From Paracoccaceae bacterium (GTDB taxonomy: Bacteria; Pseudomonadota; Alphaproteobacteria; Rhodobacterales; Rhodobacteraceae), in contig SLQN01000279.1 in the NCBI GenBank assembly GCA_007131465.1, forward strand, positions 1-10,289: a stretch of 10,289 nucleotides of DNA, given 5' to 3'. Below are positions 1 through 6,406 of this stretch, one piece after another. How positions within the stretch are numbered: position 1 is the stretch's first letter; each line of letters begins with the position of its first letter. The notes below the pieces were generated by a model. It was not told where the DNA came from and did no database searches. It saw only the letters and a program-made list of their open reading frames with translations. Position numbers and translations under genes: made by a program.

Positions 1-284
1 AGATGATCGGCCAGAACCTCGATGGCGGTATTCAGCGCCTCGGCGGCAAGCAGGGCCGCAAGCAGTACCAGAAACCCGATGACATGGCCTGCGCTGCCCC
101 CGGCAAGAATGATCACAGCCAGCCCGATCCCCCCCAGCGCCAGTTCCTGCCGCGCTGCGGGTTCGCGCAGCAAGCGGCGAAACCCCGCGACGGAATACCG
201 CGTCGCGTCCAGCAGGTGCAAAGGTCCGCTGCGCGCCTTGGGGACGCGGGGAGTGGCGGATTCGGCGTCATTCGGGTGTGTCAC
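1..284 (-). CDS. dgkA: Diacylglycerol kinase (DgkA family), 3' end cut off by window edge
   Basis: Small inner-membrane kinase that phosphorylates diacylglycerol to phosphatidic acid, recycling lipid. It is absent from simple ATG-based ORF calls because it starts with GTG (282-284); a GGAGG lies 10 nt upstream. An ATG at 292-294 in the same frame is useless, since it hits a stop after eight codons and before this GTG. The 94 visible codons show a polar N-terminus, the REPAARQE segment (residues 40-47, matching the conserved NEAAFRQE of E. coli DgkA), two hydrophobic segments (about 48-62 and 67-81) and the signature EALNTAIE (82-89), whose E82, N85 and E89 correspond to the family's active-site Glu/Asn/Glu. 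The family has about 120 residues, so roughly the last membrane helix lies beyond the left edge. It starts 37 bp after panB on the same strand and is probably the last gene seen of that operon. The family call is firm; kinase activity is inferred. Confidence 0.88.
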   Translation of the reverse strand, partial: MTHPNDAESATPRVPKARSGPLHLLDATRYSVAGFRRLLREPAARQELALGGIGLAVIILAGGSAGHVIGFLVLLAALLAAEALNTAIEVLADH

Positions 285-321
285 GGGCAGGCATCCTCCG
301 GATCAGGAAACGGTCGCAAAT

Positions 322-1131
322 TCAGCGGTAGACGTTTTCGCCGCCCGGAAAGGCGCGTGACTTCACTTCCTCGGCATATTCGGCCACCGCGCGTTCGATG
401 GCAGGGCCAAGATCGCCATACATCTTGACGAATTTCGGCACGCGCGGGTTCAGGCCCAGCATGTCCTCCAGCACAAGGATCTGCCCGTCGCAGCGGCGCG
501 AGGCCCCGATGCCGATGGTGGGAATATCGACGGCATCCGTGATCCTGTCGGCCAGATCCTCGACCACCCCTTCGACCACCAGCGCGAACGCGCCCGCGGC
601 GGCCACGGCGCGGGCGTCGTCGATATGGACCTGCCACGCCGCTTCATCGCGGCCCTGCACCTTGAACCCGCCCATCGTGTTGACCGATTGCGGCGTCAGG
701 CCGATATGCGCCATCACCGGGATGCCGCGCTCGGACAGGAAGCGGATGGTCTCGGCCATGCGCGCGCCGCCTTCCAGTTTGACCGCCCCGCAGGCGGTTT
801 CCTTCATGATCTTCGCGGCATTGCGAAAGGCCATGTTGGGCGATTCCTCGTAGGTGCCGAAAGGCATGTCCACCACGATCAGGGCGCGGCTTGTGCCGCG
901 CACCACGGCGCGGCCATGCATGATCATCAGGTCCAGCGGCACGCCTACGGTCGAATCCATGCCATGCATGACCATGCCCAGACTGTCGCCCACCAGAATG
1001 AAATCGGCGTATCTGTCCACGATGGCGGCAGTATGCGCGTGATACGAGGTCAACGAGACAATGGGCTCGCCGCCCTTTCTGGCGCGAATCTGGGGGGCTG
1101 TGATGCGGCGGATCGGGGGGGTGATGCTCAT
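322..1131 (-). CDS. panB: 3-methyl-2-oxobutanoate hydroxymethyltransferase (ketopantoate hydroxymethyltransferase)
   Basis: First committed step of pantothenate synthesis: transfers a hydroxymethyl group from methylene-tetrahydrofolate to alpha-ketoisovalerate, giving ketopantoate; cytosolic and Mg-dependent. The 269-residue length is normal for PanB. Family blocks are clear: VGDSLGMV (47-54, with metal ligand D49), VVDMPFGTY (86-94, with D88), AVKLEGG (116-122, with E120), HIGLTPQSV (142-150), the likely catalytic E187 in VVEGV, and IPTIGIGA followed by DGQILV. The ATG (1129-1131) overlaps the panC stop in an ATGA (1128-1131), so the two are almost certainly translationally coupled and made in step. 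No frameshift or missing key residue is seen. Residue roles are assigned by analogy with E. coli PanB. Confidence 0.97.
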   Translation of the reverse strand: MSITPPIRRITAPQIRARKGGEPIVSLTSYHAHTAAIVDRYADFILVGDSLGMVMHGMDSTVGVPLDLMIMHGRAVVRGTSRALIVVDMPFGTYEESPNMAFRNAAKIMKETACGAVKLEGGARMAETIRFLSERGIPVMAHIGLTPQSVNTMGGFKVQGRDEAAWQVHIDDARAVAAAGAFALVVEGVVEDLADRITDAVDIPTIGIGASRRCDGQILVLEDMLGLNPRVPKFVKMYGDLGPAIERAVAEYAEEVKSRAFPGGENVYR

Positions 1132-1997
1132 GGCTTCTCCTGTGGGGGCTGGATCACGCGGTTGTCGATCAGAAAGACCTGCCCGAAACTGACCGCGAGC
1201 AGGATCACCGCAGGCCGGGTCAGCGGGCCGGAAATGGTGTCGAGCGTGGCCGCGTCGCGGATATCGACCGAACGGACATGGGCGCGGGGCTCTGCCTCCA
1301 ATGTGGCGCGCACATGGCTGCGCAGGCGCGAGGCAGTGATGCCAGAGGGCGCCATCGCCTCGGCCTGATCCAGCGCGCGGGCCAGAACCGGGGCGGCGGC
1401 GCGGTCAGCGGCGCTCAGCCGCACATTGCGCGAGGACATGGCCAACCCGTCGGCCTCGCGCGCGGTTGCGCCGCCGATGATCTCGACGCCCATGTCCAGA
1501 TCGCGGACCATGGTGCGGATGACGGCGAGTTGCTGATAGTCCTTTTCCCCGAACACAGCCGCATCGGGGCGGATGATGTTGAACAGCTTCGTCACGACTG
1601 TCGCCACACCCCGGAAATGGCCCGGGCGCAACTTGCCGATCAGGACATGCGCAAGCCCGGTCGTCTCGACTATGGTCTGGGCGGCCGGGTCGTATATCCC
1701 GGCCACATCCGGGGCAAAGACCGCGTCCACCCCTTCAGCTTGCAGAAGCGCGAAGTCGCGGTCCTCATCGCGGGGGTAGCTGTCCAGATCCTCGCCCGGT
1801 CCGAACTGTGTGGGGTTGACGAAGATCGAGGCCACGACAAGGCCATCCGCCCCCGCACGCGTACGCGCAAGGCGCATCAGGGACAGATGGCCGTCATGCA
1901 GAAACCCCATTGTCGGAACCAGCACTATCGGCACGCCTTCGCAACGCCGCCCGCCAAGCGCTTCGCGGATCGCAGTCTTGCTGCGGCAGATCTGCAT
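1128..1997 (-). CDS. panC: Pantothenate synthetase (pantoate--beta-alanine ligase)
   Basis: Joins pantoate and beta-alanine using ATP to give pantothenate, through a pantoyl-adenylate; cytosolic. The 289 residues fit the family. Visible blocks: [10 protein letters not shown] (28-37, the HIGH-like nucleotide motif with H34 and H37), [10 protein letters not shown] (57-66), [13 protein letters not shown] (123-135), GEKDYQQL (150-157, the KMSKS-region equivalent) and MSSRN (187-191). An open frame extends upstream to 2036, but the ATG at 1995-1997 is preferred: it follows a strong GGGGGAGGGAAG purine run and gives the usual MQICR-type N-terminus, while the extra 13 residues are glycine-rich and unlike the family. 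It starts 22 bp after hemF and overlaps panB by 4 bp. Confidence 0.97.
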   Translation of the reverse strand: MQICRSKTAIREALGGRRCEGVPIVLVPTMGFLHDGHLSLMRLARTRAGADGLVVASIFVNPTQFGPGEDLDSYPRDEDRDFALLQAEGVDAVFAPDVAGIYDPAAQTIVETTGLAHVLIGKLRPGHFRGVATVVTKLFNIIRPDAAVFGEKDYQQLAVIRTMVRDLDMGVEIIGGATAREADGLAMSSRNVRLSAADRAAAPVLARALDQAEAMAPSGITASRLRSHVRATLEAEPRAHVRSVDIRDAATLDTISGPLTRPAVILLAVSFGQVFLIDNRVIQPPQEKP

Positions 1998-2019
1998 CTT
2001 CCCTCCCCCGGGTCCGCCT

Positions 2020-2913
2020 TCACACCCAGCGCGCAAACGGTGGCAGGCTCATCAGCACGGCATCGGGATCATGGCCTGTCTGCAACCCGAATTTCGTGCC
2101 GCGATCATAGACAAGGTTGTATTCGGCATAAAGCCCGCGATGGATAAGCTGGGTTTCCTTGTCCGCATCGGACCACGCCATCTGACGCCGCCGTTCCACC
2201 TGCGCAAGAAAGGCGGGCAAAAAGGCGCGGCCGACATCCTGCGTGAAGGCGAAATCGGCCTCCCAGTCGCCGGTGCAGTAATCGTCATAGAAGATCCCCC
2301 CCACGCCGCGTGCGCGTTTGCGGTGCGGGATATAGAAATATTCATCCGCCCAGGCCTTGAAGCGTGGGTAGATATCCGCGCCATGCGGGTCGCAATGGCG
2401 CTTCAATGTCGCGTGGAAATCGGCAGTATCCTGCGCGTATTCGATGCAGGGGTTCAGGTCCGAGCCGCCGCCGAACCACCAGCCGCCCGGTGTCCAGAAC
2501 ATGCGGGTGTTCATGTGCACGGCAGGGGCATGCGGGTTCTGCATATGGGCCACCAGCGAAATGCCGCTGGCCCAGAAACGCGGGTCTGCATCCAGCCCCG
2601 GAATTTCCTTGCGCGCGGTCAGCGAGTGCTGCGCTGCCTCGCCCAACGGCCCGAAGACCTCGGACACATTGACGCCGACTTTCTCGAACACGCGTCCGCC
2701 GCGCATCACGCTCATCAGCCCGCCGCCGGCATCCTGTCCGTCTGCCCCGTGGCGTTGCGTTTCGCGCACTTCGAACCGGCCGGCGGGGCGGTCCGACAGC
2801 GGGCCGTCCACATGGCTGTCTTCCAGCGCCTCGAAGGCCGCGACGATCTGGTCGCGCAAGTCGCGAAACCAAAGGGCTGCGCGGTGCTTGTGGTCGGGGA
2901 AGTCGTCAGTCAT
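2020..2913 (-). CDS. hemF: Oxygen-dependent coproporphyrinogen III oxidase
   Basis: Aerobic oxidative decarboxylation of coproporphyrinogen III to protoporphyrinogen IX in haem (and, if the organism is phototrophic, bacteriochlorophyll) synthesis; soluble. The 297 residues are typical of HemF. Diagnostic blocks are all present in order: GGGLMSVMRGG with FEKVGVNVSEV in the N-terminal half, HMNTRMF, WWFGGGSDLNP, FKAWADEYFYIPHR followed by RGVGGIFYDDY (the family signature), and RGLYAEYNLVYDRGTKFGLQTG near the end. The frame is open to 3021, but the ATG at 2911-2913 is chosen because AAGGA sits about 8 nt upstream and the extension has no family likeness. It lies 82 bp downstream of the HD gene and 22 bp upstream of panC, so it is probably the first gene of hemF-panC-panB-dgkA. 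No Fnr-like TTGAT-N4-ATCAA site was noticed in the 82-bp gap. Confidence 0.97.
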   Translation of the reverse strand: MTDDFPDHKHRAALWFRDLRDQIVAAFEALEDSHVDGPLSDRPAGRFEVRETQRHGADGQDAGGGLMSVMRGGRVFEKVGVNVSEVFGPLGEAAQHSLTARKEIPGLDADPRFWASGISLVAHMQNPHAPAVHMNTRMFWTPGGWWFGGGSDLNPCIEYAQDTADFHATLKRHCDPHGADIYPRFKAWADEYFYIPHRKRARGVGGIFYDDYCTGDWEADFAFTQDVGRAFLPAFLAQVERRRQMAWSDADKETQLIHRGLYAEYNLVYDRGTKFGLQTGHDPDAVLMSLPPFARWV

Positions 2914-2995
2914 GGGCAGGTTCCTTGGTCCGTGGCAGGCCAGCGCGGCCCGTTGCAAAGATGTGGCACGGCAGCGCAAAAGTGACAAGTTGCCT

Positions 2996-3586
2996 TTACA
3001 GTTTCGCCAGCAGCGTGCCATGACGGGCCAGGTAGGCCGCGCGCGTTTCTACCGGGGGGCGCAGATGCAGCGCCAGTCCCTGCAGCAGGTCCGGGTCAGG
3101 CTTGCCGAAATAGCGGTCCGCCTCAAGCGTCGTGAACCCCGCGATCCGCGTCGCCTCAATCCAGGCCGACAGCCTGTCCGCCGCCTTGATGCGCTTCTTG
3201 ATCGGAGCAGGAAGGCGCGCCGGTAGCCCGAAGCGGATGTGAATCGCCGCAGAAAGCCGGTCATCCAGCGCCCCGTAATCGGGGCCCACCGCCGCCTTCA
3301 CGGGCGAGATCATGTCGCCGATCACATATTCGGGCGCATCATGCAGCAATGCCGCCATCTGCCAGCGCGGGTCCGGGCGCGGCGTGGCGCGGGTGAAGAT
3401 TTCCTCGACCAGCAGCGAATGTTCGGCCACGGAATAGGGCCAGTCGCCCATCGTCTGCCCGTTCCAGCGCGCGACAAAGGCCAGCCCATGCGCGATATCC
3501 TCGATCTCTATATCAACGGGTGTCGGGTCCAGCAGGTCCAGCCTGCGGCCCGAAAGCATGCGTTGCCAGGCGCGTTTGGGGGGCAT
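2996..3586 (-). CDS. HD-domain phosphohydrolase, YfbR/5'-nucleotidase-like
   Basis: Predicted metal-dependent phosphohydrolase of the HD superfamily. Relatives in the YfbR group act on deoxynucleoside monophosphates, but this substrate is not proven here. The 196 residues carry the expected metal ligands: H56 in YSVAEHS, the H82-D83 pair in LLHDAPEYVIGD, and D137 in KAADRL. The early DIAHGLAFVARWNGQT block (30-45) is common to this HD subgroup. The ATG at 3584-3586 is preferred over an upstream in-frame start at 3697 because AAGAGG precedes it and the protein then begins at the conserved RAWQRMLSGRRLDLLDP region. It is the first gene of the minus-strand run, 82 bp before hemF, and is divergent from the short-chain dehydrogenase. 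HD family confidence is high; substrate confidence is low. Confidence 0.88.
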   Translation of the reverse strand: MPPKRAWQRMLSGRRLDLLDPTPVDIEIEDIAHGLAFVARWNGQTMGDWPYSVAEHSLLVEEIFTRATPRPDPRWQMAALLHDAPEYVIGDMISPVKAAVGPDYGALDDRLSAAIHIRFGLPARLPAPIKKRIKAADRLSAWIEATRIAGFTTLEADRYFGKPDPDLLQGLALHLRPPVETRAAYLARHGTLLAKL

Positions 3587-3659
3587 CGGGGCCTCTTGCA
3601 GTTTCCATCTTGGTAGCGGGCCAGCCCAGCCGCGGCAAGCGGGTGACGCAACGTCGCCT

Positions 3660-3688
3660 TTGCACCGATGCTGCGCGCGGCGCATAGA
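3660..3688 (+). promoter_or_regulatory. Weak candidate sigma-70-like promoter for the short-chain dehydrogenase
   Basis: In the 133-bp divergent region between the HD gene and the dehydrogenase, TTGCAC (3660-3665) is followed after 17 nt by CATAGA (3683-3688), about 30 bp before the start codon. The -35 match is fair and the -10 match poor. The spacing and position are right, but alphaproteobacterial promoters are hard to call by eye. Confidence 0.25.
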
Positions 3689-3719
3689 TCGGCACAAGAC
3701 CCCTCAAGGAGGCATGGCG

Positions 3720-4484
3720 ATGCAGATTGCACCCCATCTGGCGATCGTGACAGGCGGCGGCAGCGGCCTTGGCGCGGCCACGGCGCGGCATCTGGCCGCA
3801 CGCGGCGCAGAGGTCGCGATTCTCGATTTCGACATGGCGCGCGCGCAGACCGTCGCAGCCGAGATCGGCGCGCGGGCCTACAAGGTGGATGTGGGCGATG
3901 CAGAGGCTGTCGGGGCCACAGTCGCGCAGGCGGTGGCGGACGCGCAGGGCGCGCTGCGCATGGTGGTGAATTGCGCCGGCATCGCGGATGCCGCGCGCGT
4001 GGTCGGACGCGATGGTATCCCCTCGACCGAACTGTTCGCGCGGGTGATCGGGGTGAACCTGATCGGGTCGTTCAATGTCATGGCGCATGCGGTCGCGCAG
4101 ATGAAAGGCGTCGCCCCACTGGCGGATGGCGCGCGCGGCGTGGTGATCAACACATCCTCGGCGGCGTGGCAGGACGGGCAGATCGGGCAGGCCGCCTATG
4201 CGGCCTCCAAGGGCGGAATTGCGGCCATGTGCCTGCCGGTCGCGCGCGATCTGGCGCGCGACGGCATCCGCTGCGTGGCCGTTGCACCGGGGCTGTTCCG
4301 CACGCCCATGATGGAAACGCTGCCCGAGGAAACGACCGCCGCCATCACGGCCAACATCCCCTTCCCTGCGCGGCTGGGCGATCCGTCGGAATTCGCGCTG
4401 ATGGTCGCCCAGATCATCGAGAACCCCTATCTGAACGGCACAACGATCCGGCTGGACGGGGCGGCCCGATTGCCCGCGCGGTAG
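3720..4484 (+). CDS. Short-chain dehydrogenase, HSD10-like (type II 3-hydroxyacyl-CoA dehydrogenase)
   Basis: NAD-dependent dehydrogenase of the classical SDR family, 254 residues. It shows TGGGSGLG (11-18, dinucleotide-binding glycines), acidic D36 at the end of the second strand (favours NAD over NADP), NCAG (84-87), N113, catalytic S147, and YAASK (Y160, K164) with the canonical 13-residue Ser-Tyr spacing. The C-terminal stretch from APGLFRTPM through IPFPARLGDP to NPYLNGTTIRLDGA closely follows the mitochondrial HSD10/bacterial 3-hydroxyacyl-CoA dehydrogenase type II pattern rather than generic SDRs. That suggests oxidation of 3-hydroxyacyl-CoA, for example in branched-chain or fatty acid breakdown. 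AAGGAGG (3706-3712) lies 7 nt before the ATG at 3720, while the ATG at 3714 is only 1 nt away, so 3720 is chosen. It is followed by a regulator remnant. Substrate is inferred from the subfamily pattern only. Confidence 0.9.
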   Translation: MQIAPHLAIVTGGGSGLGAATARHLAARGAEVAILDFDMARAQTVAAEIGARAYKVDVGDAEAVGATVAQAVADAQGALRMVVNCAGIADAARVVGRDGIPSTELFARVIGVNLIGSFNVMAHAVAQMKGVAPLADGARGVVINTSSAAWQDGQIGQAAYAASKGGIAAMCLPVARDLARDGIRCVAVAPGLFRTPMMETLPEETTAAITANIPFPARLGDPSEFALMVAQIIENPYLNGTTIRLDGAARLPAR

Positions 4485-4601
4485 GGGTTGGGGAGAGCGC
4501 GAAGAGCCCTAAGCCGTCATTCAGCCATATCGCAGCGAGGCCTAGTGTTCGCCACCTGACACAAGTTTCCCAACCGCGGCAGGCTGTGTCATGCCCTGCG
4601 C

Positions 4602-5022
4602 ATGAGACGCTCCGACATCGGCCTCTACCTTGGCCCCGCCGAGCGTGCAGACCCGGACCTGATCCTGTGGGACATGCATCGGCACATGGATACAGACCGG
4701 ATGCCATCCGGACGCACCGTGATCCGCTTCGATTTCACCGATCAGCCCGCGGAAAAGCGCCGCCGCTAGGCAGATCGGCGAACTGGCCACAAATGATATC
4801 TGTATCACCGATCCGGGACTGGATATCGATCTCTTCGTCGAAACAGACAGCCGCACGATGACGCTGGTTTGTTACGGCGACATGGCGCTGAGACGCGCGC
4901 TCGATGACGAGCTGATCGAGTTGCATGACCCCCGCAGGCCTTGCGAGGCATTCCTGTCCTAGTTGCTGATCAACCTGCTGGCGGAAGTGCCGCGCCAGAA
5001 CGGTCCGCCGAGCAGCGGGTGA
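4602..5022 (+). pseudogene. Decayed HxlR-type transcriptional regulator, C-terminal SCP2-like half only
   Basis: Two plus-strand frames join into one recognisable domain. Frame A (4602-4766) reads LILWDMHRHMDTDRMPSGRT then VIRFDFTDQPAEKRR and stops at TAG 4767-4769. Frame B (+1; from about 4770) reads GELATNDICITDPGLDIDLF, then TDSRTMTLVCYGDMALRRAL, and stops at TAG 4960-4962; past that codon the same frame continues LLINLLAEVPRQNG to TGA 5020-5022. In intact HxlR-SCP2 regulators these blocks are continuous, and a Trp commonly stands where the amber codon falls, so one net +1 shift (about 4752-4785) and a probable TGG-to-TAG change explain it. The N-terminal winged helix is missing: frame A is closed by TGA at 4557-4559, and the preceding 117 bp after the dehydrogenase show none. 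Family recognition is from memory of the pattern; the broken frames are seen directly. Confidence 0.72.
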
Positions 5023-5308
5023 GCGCCAACAAGACGACAGCCCGCCTGATCAGCACAGATGCTCTGATCCGACGACGGCATGCCCAGCAGCGCGGCCGCT
5101 TCAGACAAGCGCGCTATGATCGGTGAAGGCCGCTATATCTGATACTCTCGCATCCCTTGATGTAATGCGATATCTTTTCTCGTGATGTGGGGCCAGACGT
5201 CCGAGCAGCAGGCGCATTGCCGAATTTGGTGCGTTAGACCTCAAGATGGTCCAGAGTTCCGCAAATGTGCGAGGCTTGGTACAAGGCGAGAGTCAATGGT
5301 GCTGGCGT

Positions 5309-5318
5309 AGAACGTTCT
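5309..5318. promoter_or_regulatory. LacI-operator-like 10-bp palindrome
   Basis: AGAACGTTCT is a perfect 10-bp palindrome with a central CG, the hallmark of LacI/GalR-family operators. It sits beside the AT-rich patch, but no gene start follows it closely on either strand, so it may be a relic operator or chance. Confidence 0.28.
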
Positions 5319-5350
5319 CGAATTAAGATATTGATATTAATATGTTTATC

Positions 5351-5380
5351 AAATAGAAAAGAAGTGTTGTTGACAAACAC
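5351..5380 (-). terminator. Possible intrinsic terminator of the GMC-Gfo/Idh operon
   Basis: Reading the minus strand just after the dehydrogenase stop, GTGTT (5380-5376) pairs with AACAC (5368-5364) across a 7-nt loop, followed by a T-rich run, TTCTTTTCTATTT (5363-5351). The 5-bp, AT-rich stem is weak, but the position 3 bp after the stop codon and the T-run favour a terminator. Confidence 0.35.
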
Positions 5381-5383
5381 CGC

Positions 5384-6406
5384 TTACGCCGCTCCGGCAT
5401 CATACGCGGGTCGGATCGCAATGGCCTCATGTGCTGATCGCGCACAAGCCTGCGCGATCGCAAGGGCGGCGCGCCCGTCCTCGGCGGTGCATGAGGGTGT
5501 CCTGTCTTGCGTCACCGCCGCATGAAATTCATCAAGCGCATTGTAGAAGGACTGATCATACCGCTCGAGGAAGAAGTGCTTGAGCGGTTTACGCGCTTCG
5601 GTCGCGCCACAGGTCCAGCGCACGAGGGTGTCGTCGCGATGGTTTCGCGTTTGCAACATCCCTTTTTCGCCAAACACCTCCAGCCGTTGATCGAATCCAT
5701 ATGGACAAGCGCGCGAGTTGTTGATGTGCACCAGCGCGCCCGAGGGCATCTTGAGCGTTGTCATGGTCAGGTCGAAATCGCCTGCAGCCCCGATTGCTGG
5801 ATCGAACTTGCAGGTTCCCGCTGCAAAAACCTCGACCGGTCGCTCGCCTGCGATCCAGCATGCCAGATCGATATCGTGGATCGTGGCATCCACGAAATAG
5901 CCGCCAGAGGTCAGGACATAGTCAAGGGGCGGTGGCGCGGGCTCGCGGCTCCAGCTCATCACCATGTTGAGTGCGCCGACCTCGCCCGCGCGCACGGCCG
6001 CCTGAAGCAGCGCGTTGTCCGGATCGAAACGCCGGTTGAACCCGAGCATGAAGGGAACTTTATGGGTGTCGAGCACGGCCAAGGCGCGGTGGACCCGGTC
6101 CAGCGACTTGTCGAGCGGCTTTTCGCAATAGATCGCCTTGCCTGCGAGAGCGGCGCGCTCGATATAGTCCACATGGGTATCTGTCGGCGTGGCGATCACC
6201 ACGGCATCCACGGCCGGATGGGCCAGCACTGCATCAAGGTTGTCCATTGGACATCCCCCATATTCCGTTGTGGCGCGTTCGGCGGACGACATGCGCGGGT
6301 TGTAGATGACCTCCAGTCGCAGACCCGGATGGGCGTTTATTTTCGGGCCGTAGACATAGGCCATCCGGCCCGTCCCCATAAGTGCAATGCCAAGAGATTG
6401 GGTCAT
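5384..6406 (-). CDS. Gfo/Idh/MocA oxidoreductase, inositol 2-dehydrogenase-like
   Basis: NAD(P)-dependent dehydrogenase of sugars or cyclitols, 340 residues, cytosolic. The N-terminal Rossmann fold shows GTGRMA (11-16) and ATPTDTH (72-78). The catalytic lysine is K96 in CEKPLD. The C-terminal half carries GFNRRFDPDN (122-131) and GGYFVDATIHDIDLA, with D173 and H177 as the usual catalytic pair. GFNRRFDP, the SREPAPPPLDY stretch, TIHDIDLA, NNSRACPYGFDQRLEVFGEKG and the YDQSFYNALDEF tail match the IolG/IdhA myo-inositol dehydrogenase branch better than other Gfo/Idh groups. Its ATG overlaps the stop of the upstream GMC gene by 4 bp (ATGA, 6403-6406), so the two are coupled and probably act on the same compound. 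Whether the substrate is myo-inositol is uncertain: no other iol genes are visible. Confidence 0.9.
   Translation of the reverse strand: MTQSLGIALMGTGRMAYVYGPKINAHPGLRLEVIYNPRMSSAERATTEYGGCPMDNLDAVLAHPAVDAVVIATPTDTHVDYIERAALAGKAIYCEKPLDKSLDRVHRALAVLDTHKVPFMLGFNRRFDPDNALLQAAVRAGEVGALNMVMSWSREPAPPPLDYVLTSGGYFVDATIHDIDLACWIAGERPVEVFAAGTCKFDPAIGAAGDFDLTMTTLKMPSGALVHINNSRACPYGFDQRLEVFGEKGMLQTRNHRDDTLVRWTCGATEARKPLKHFFLERYDQSFYNALDEFHAAVTQDRTPSCTAEDGRAALAIAQACARSAHEAIAIRPAYDAGAA

Larger units (their letters stand above)
5023..5383. other. Gene-poor intergenic stretch with an AT-rich palindromic patch
   Basis: No convincing coding frame was found on either strand; short open frames here lack ribosome sites and family patterns. 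The left two thirds have mixed composition and may be eroded coding DNA. One minus-strand frame near 5120-5155 reads RVSDIA, faintly like a LacI N-terminus, but too short to call. The right third (about 5320-5375) is strikingly AT-rich for this window and holds tandem GATATT copies (5327-5338), the palindrome ATATTAATAT (5334-5343), and TTGATA (5331-5336) facing TATCAA (5347-5352). It separates the regulator remnant from the end of the sugar dehydrogenase operon. Confidence 0.6.

Noticed and set aside
1278..2147. Large plus-strand open frames over panC and hemF
   Set aside because: They are antisense to genes with full family signatures and consist of shadow-type composition.
4542..4856. Minus-strand open frame antisense to the regulator remnant (104 codons)
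   Set aside because: The plus-strand SCP2-like pattern explains this region; the antisense translation has no recognisable domain and no ribosome site.
3668..4861. Long plus-strand open frame of 397 codons spanning the short-chain dehydrogenase and the region after it
   Set aside because: It overlaps the dehydrogenase in another frame, is dominated by Arg/Gly/Ala low-complexity translation typical of GC-rich shadows, and shows no family pattern.
5089..5135. Possible hairpin GCGGCC...GGCCGC after the regulator remnant
   Set aside because: The loop is more than 30 nt and there is no T-run, so it does not qualify as an intrinsic terminator.
5110..5160. Possible LacI-family N-terminal remnant (minus-strand RVSDIA)
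   Set aside because: Only about six residues resemble the LacI start, with no following helix-turn-helix residues, so chance is the simpler explanation.
5265..5525. Small plus-strand open frame (86 codons) beginning in the AT-rich patch
   Set aside because: Its second half is antisense to the inositol dehydrogenase-like gene, it has no convincing ribosome site, and the protein shows no family pattern.
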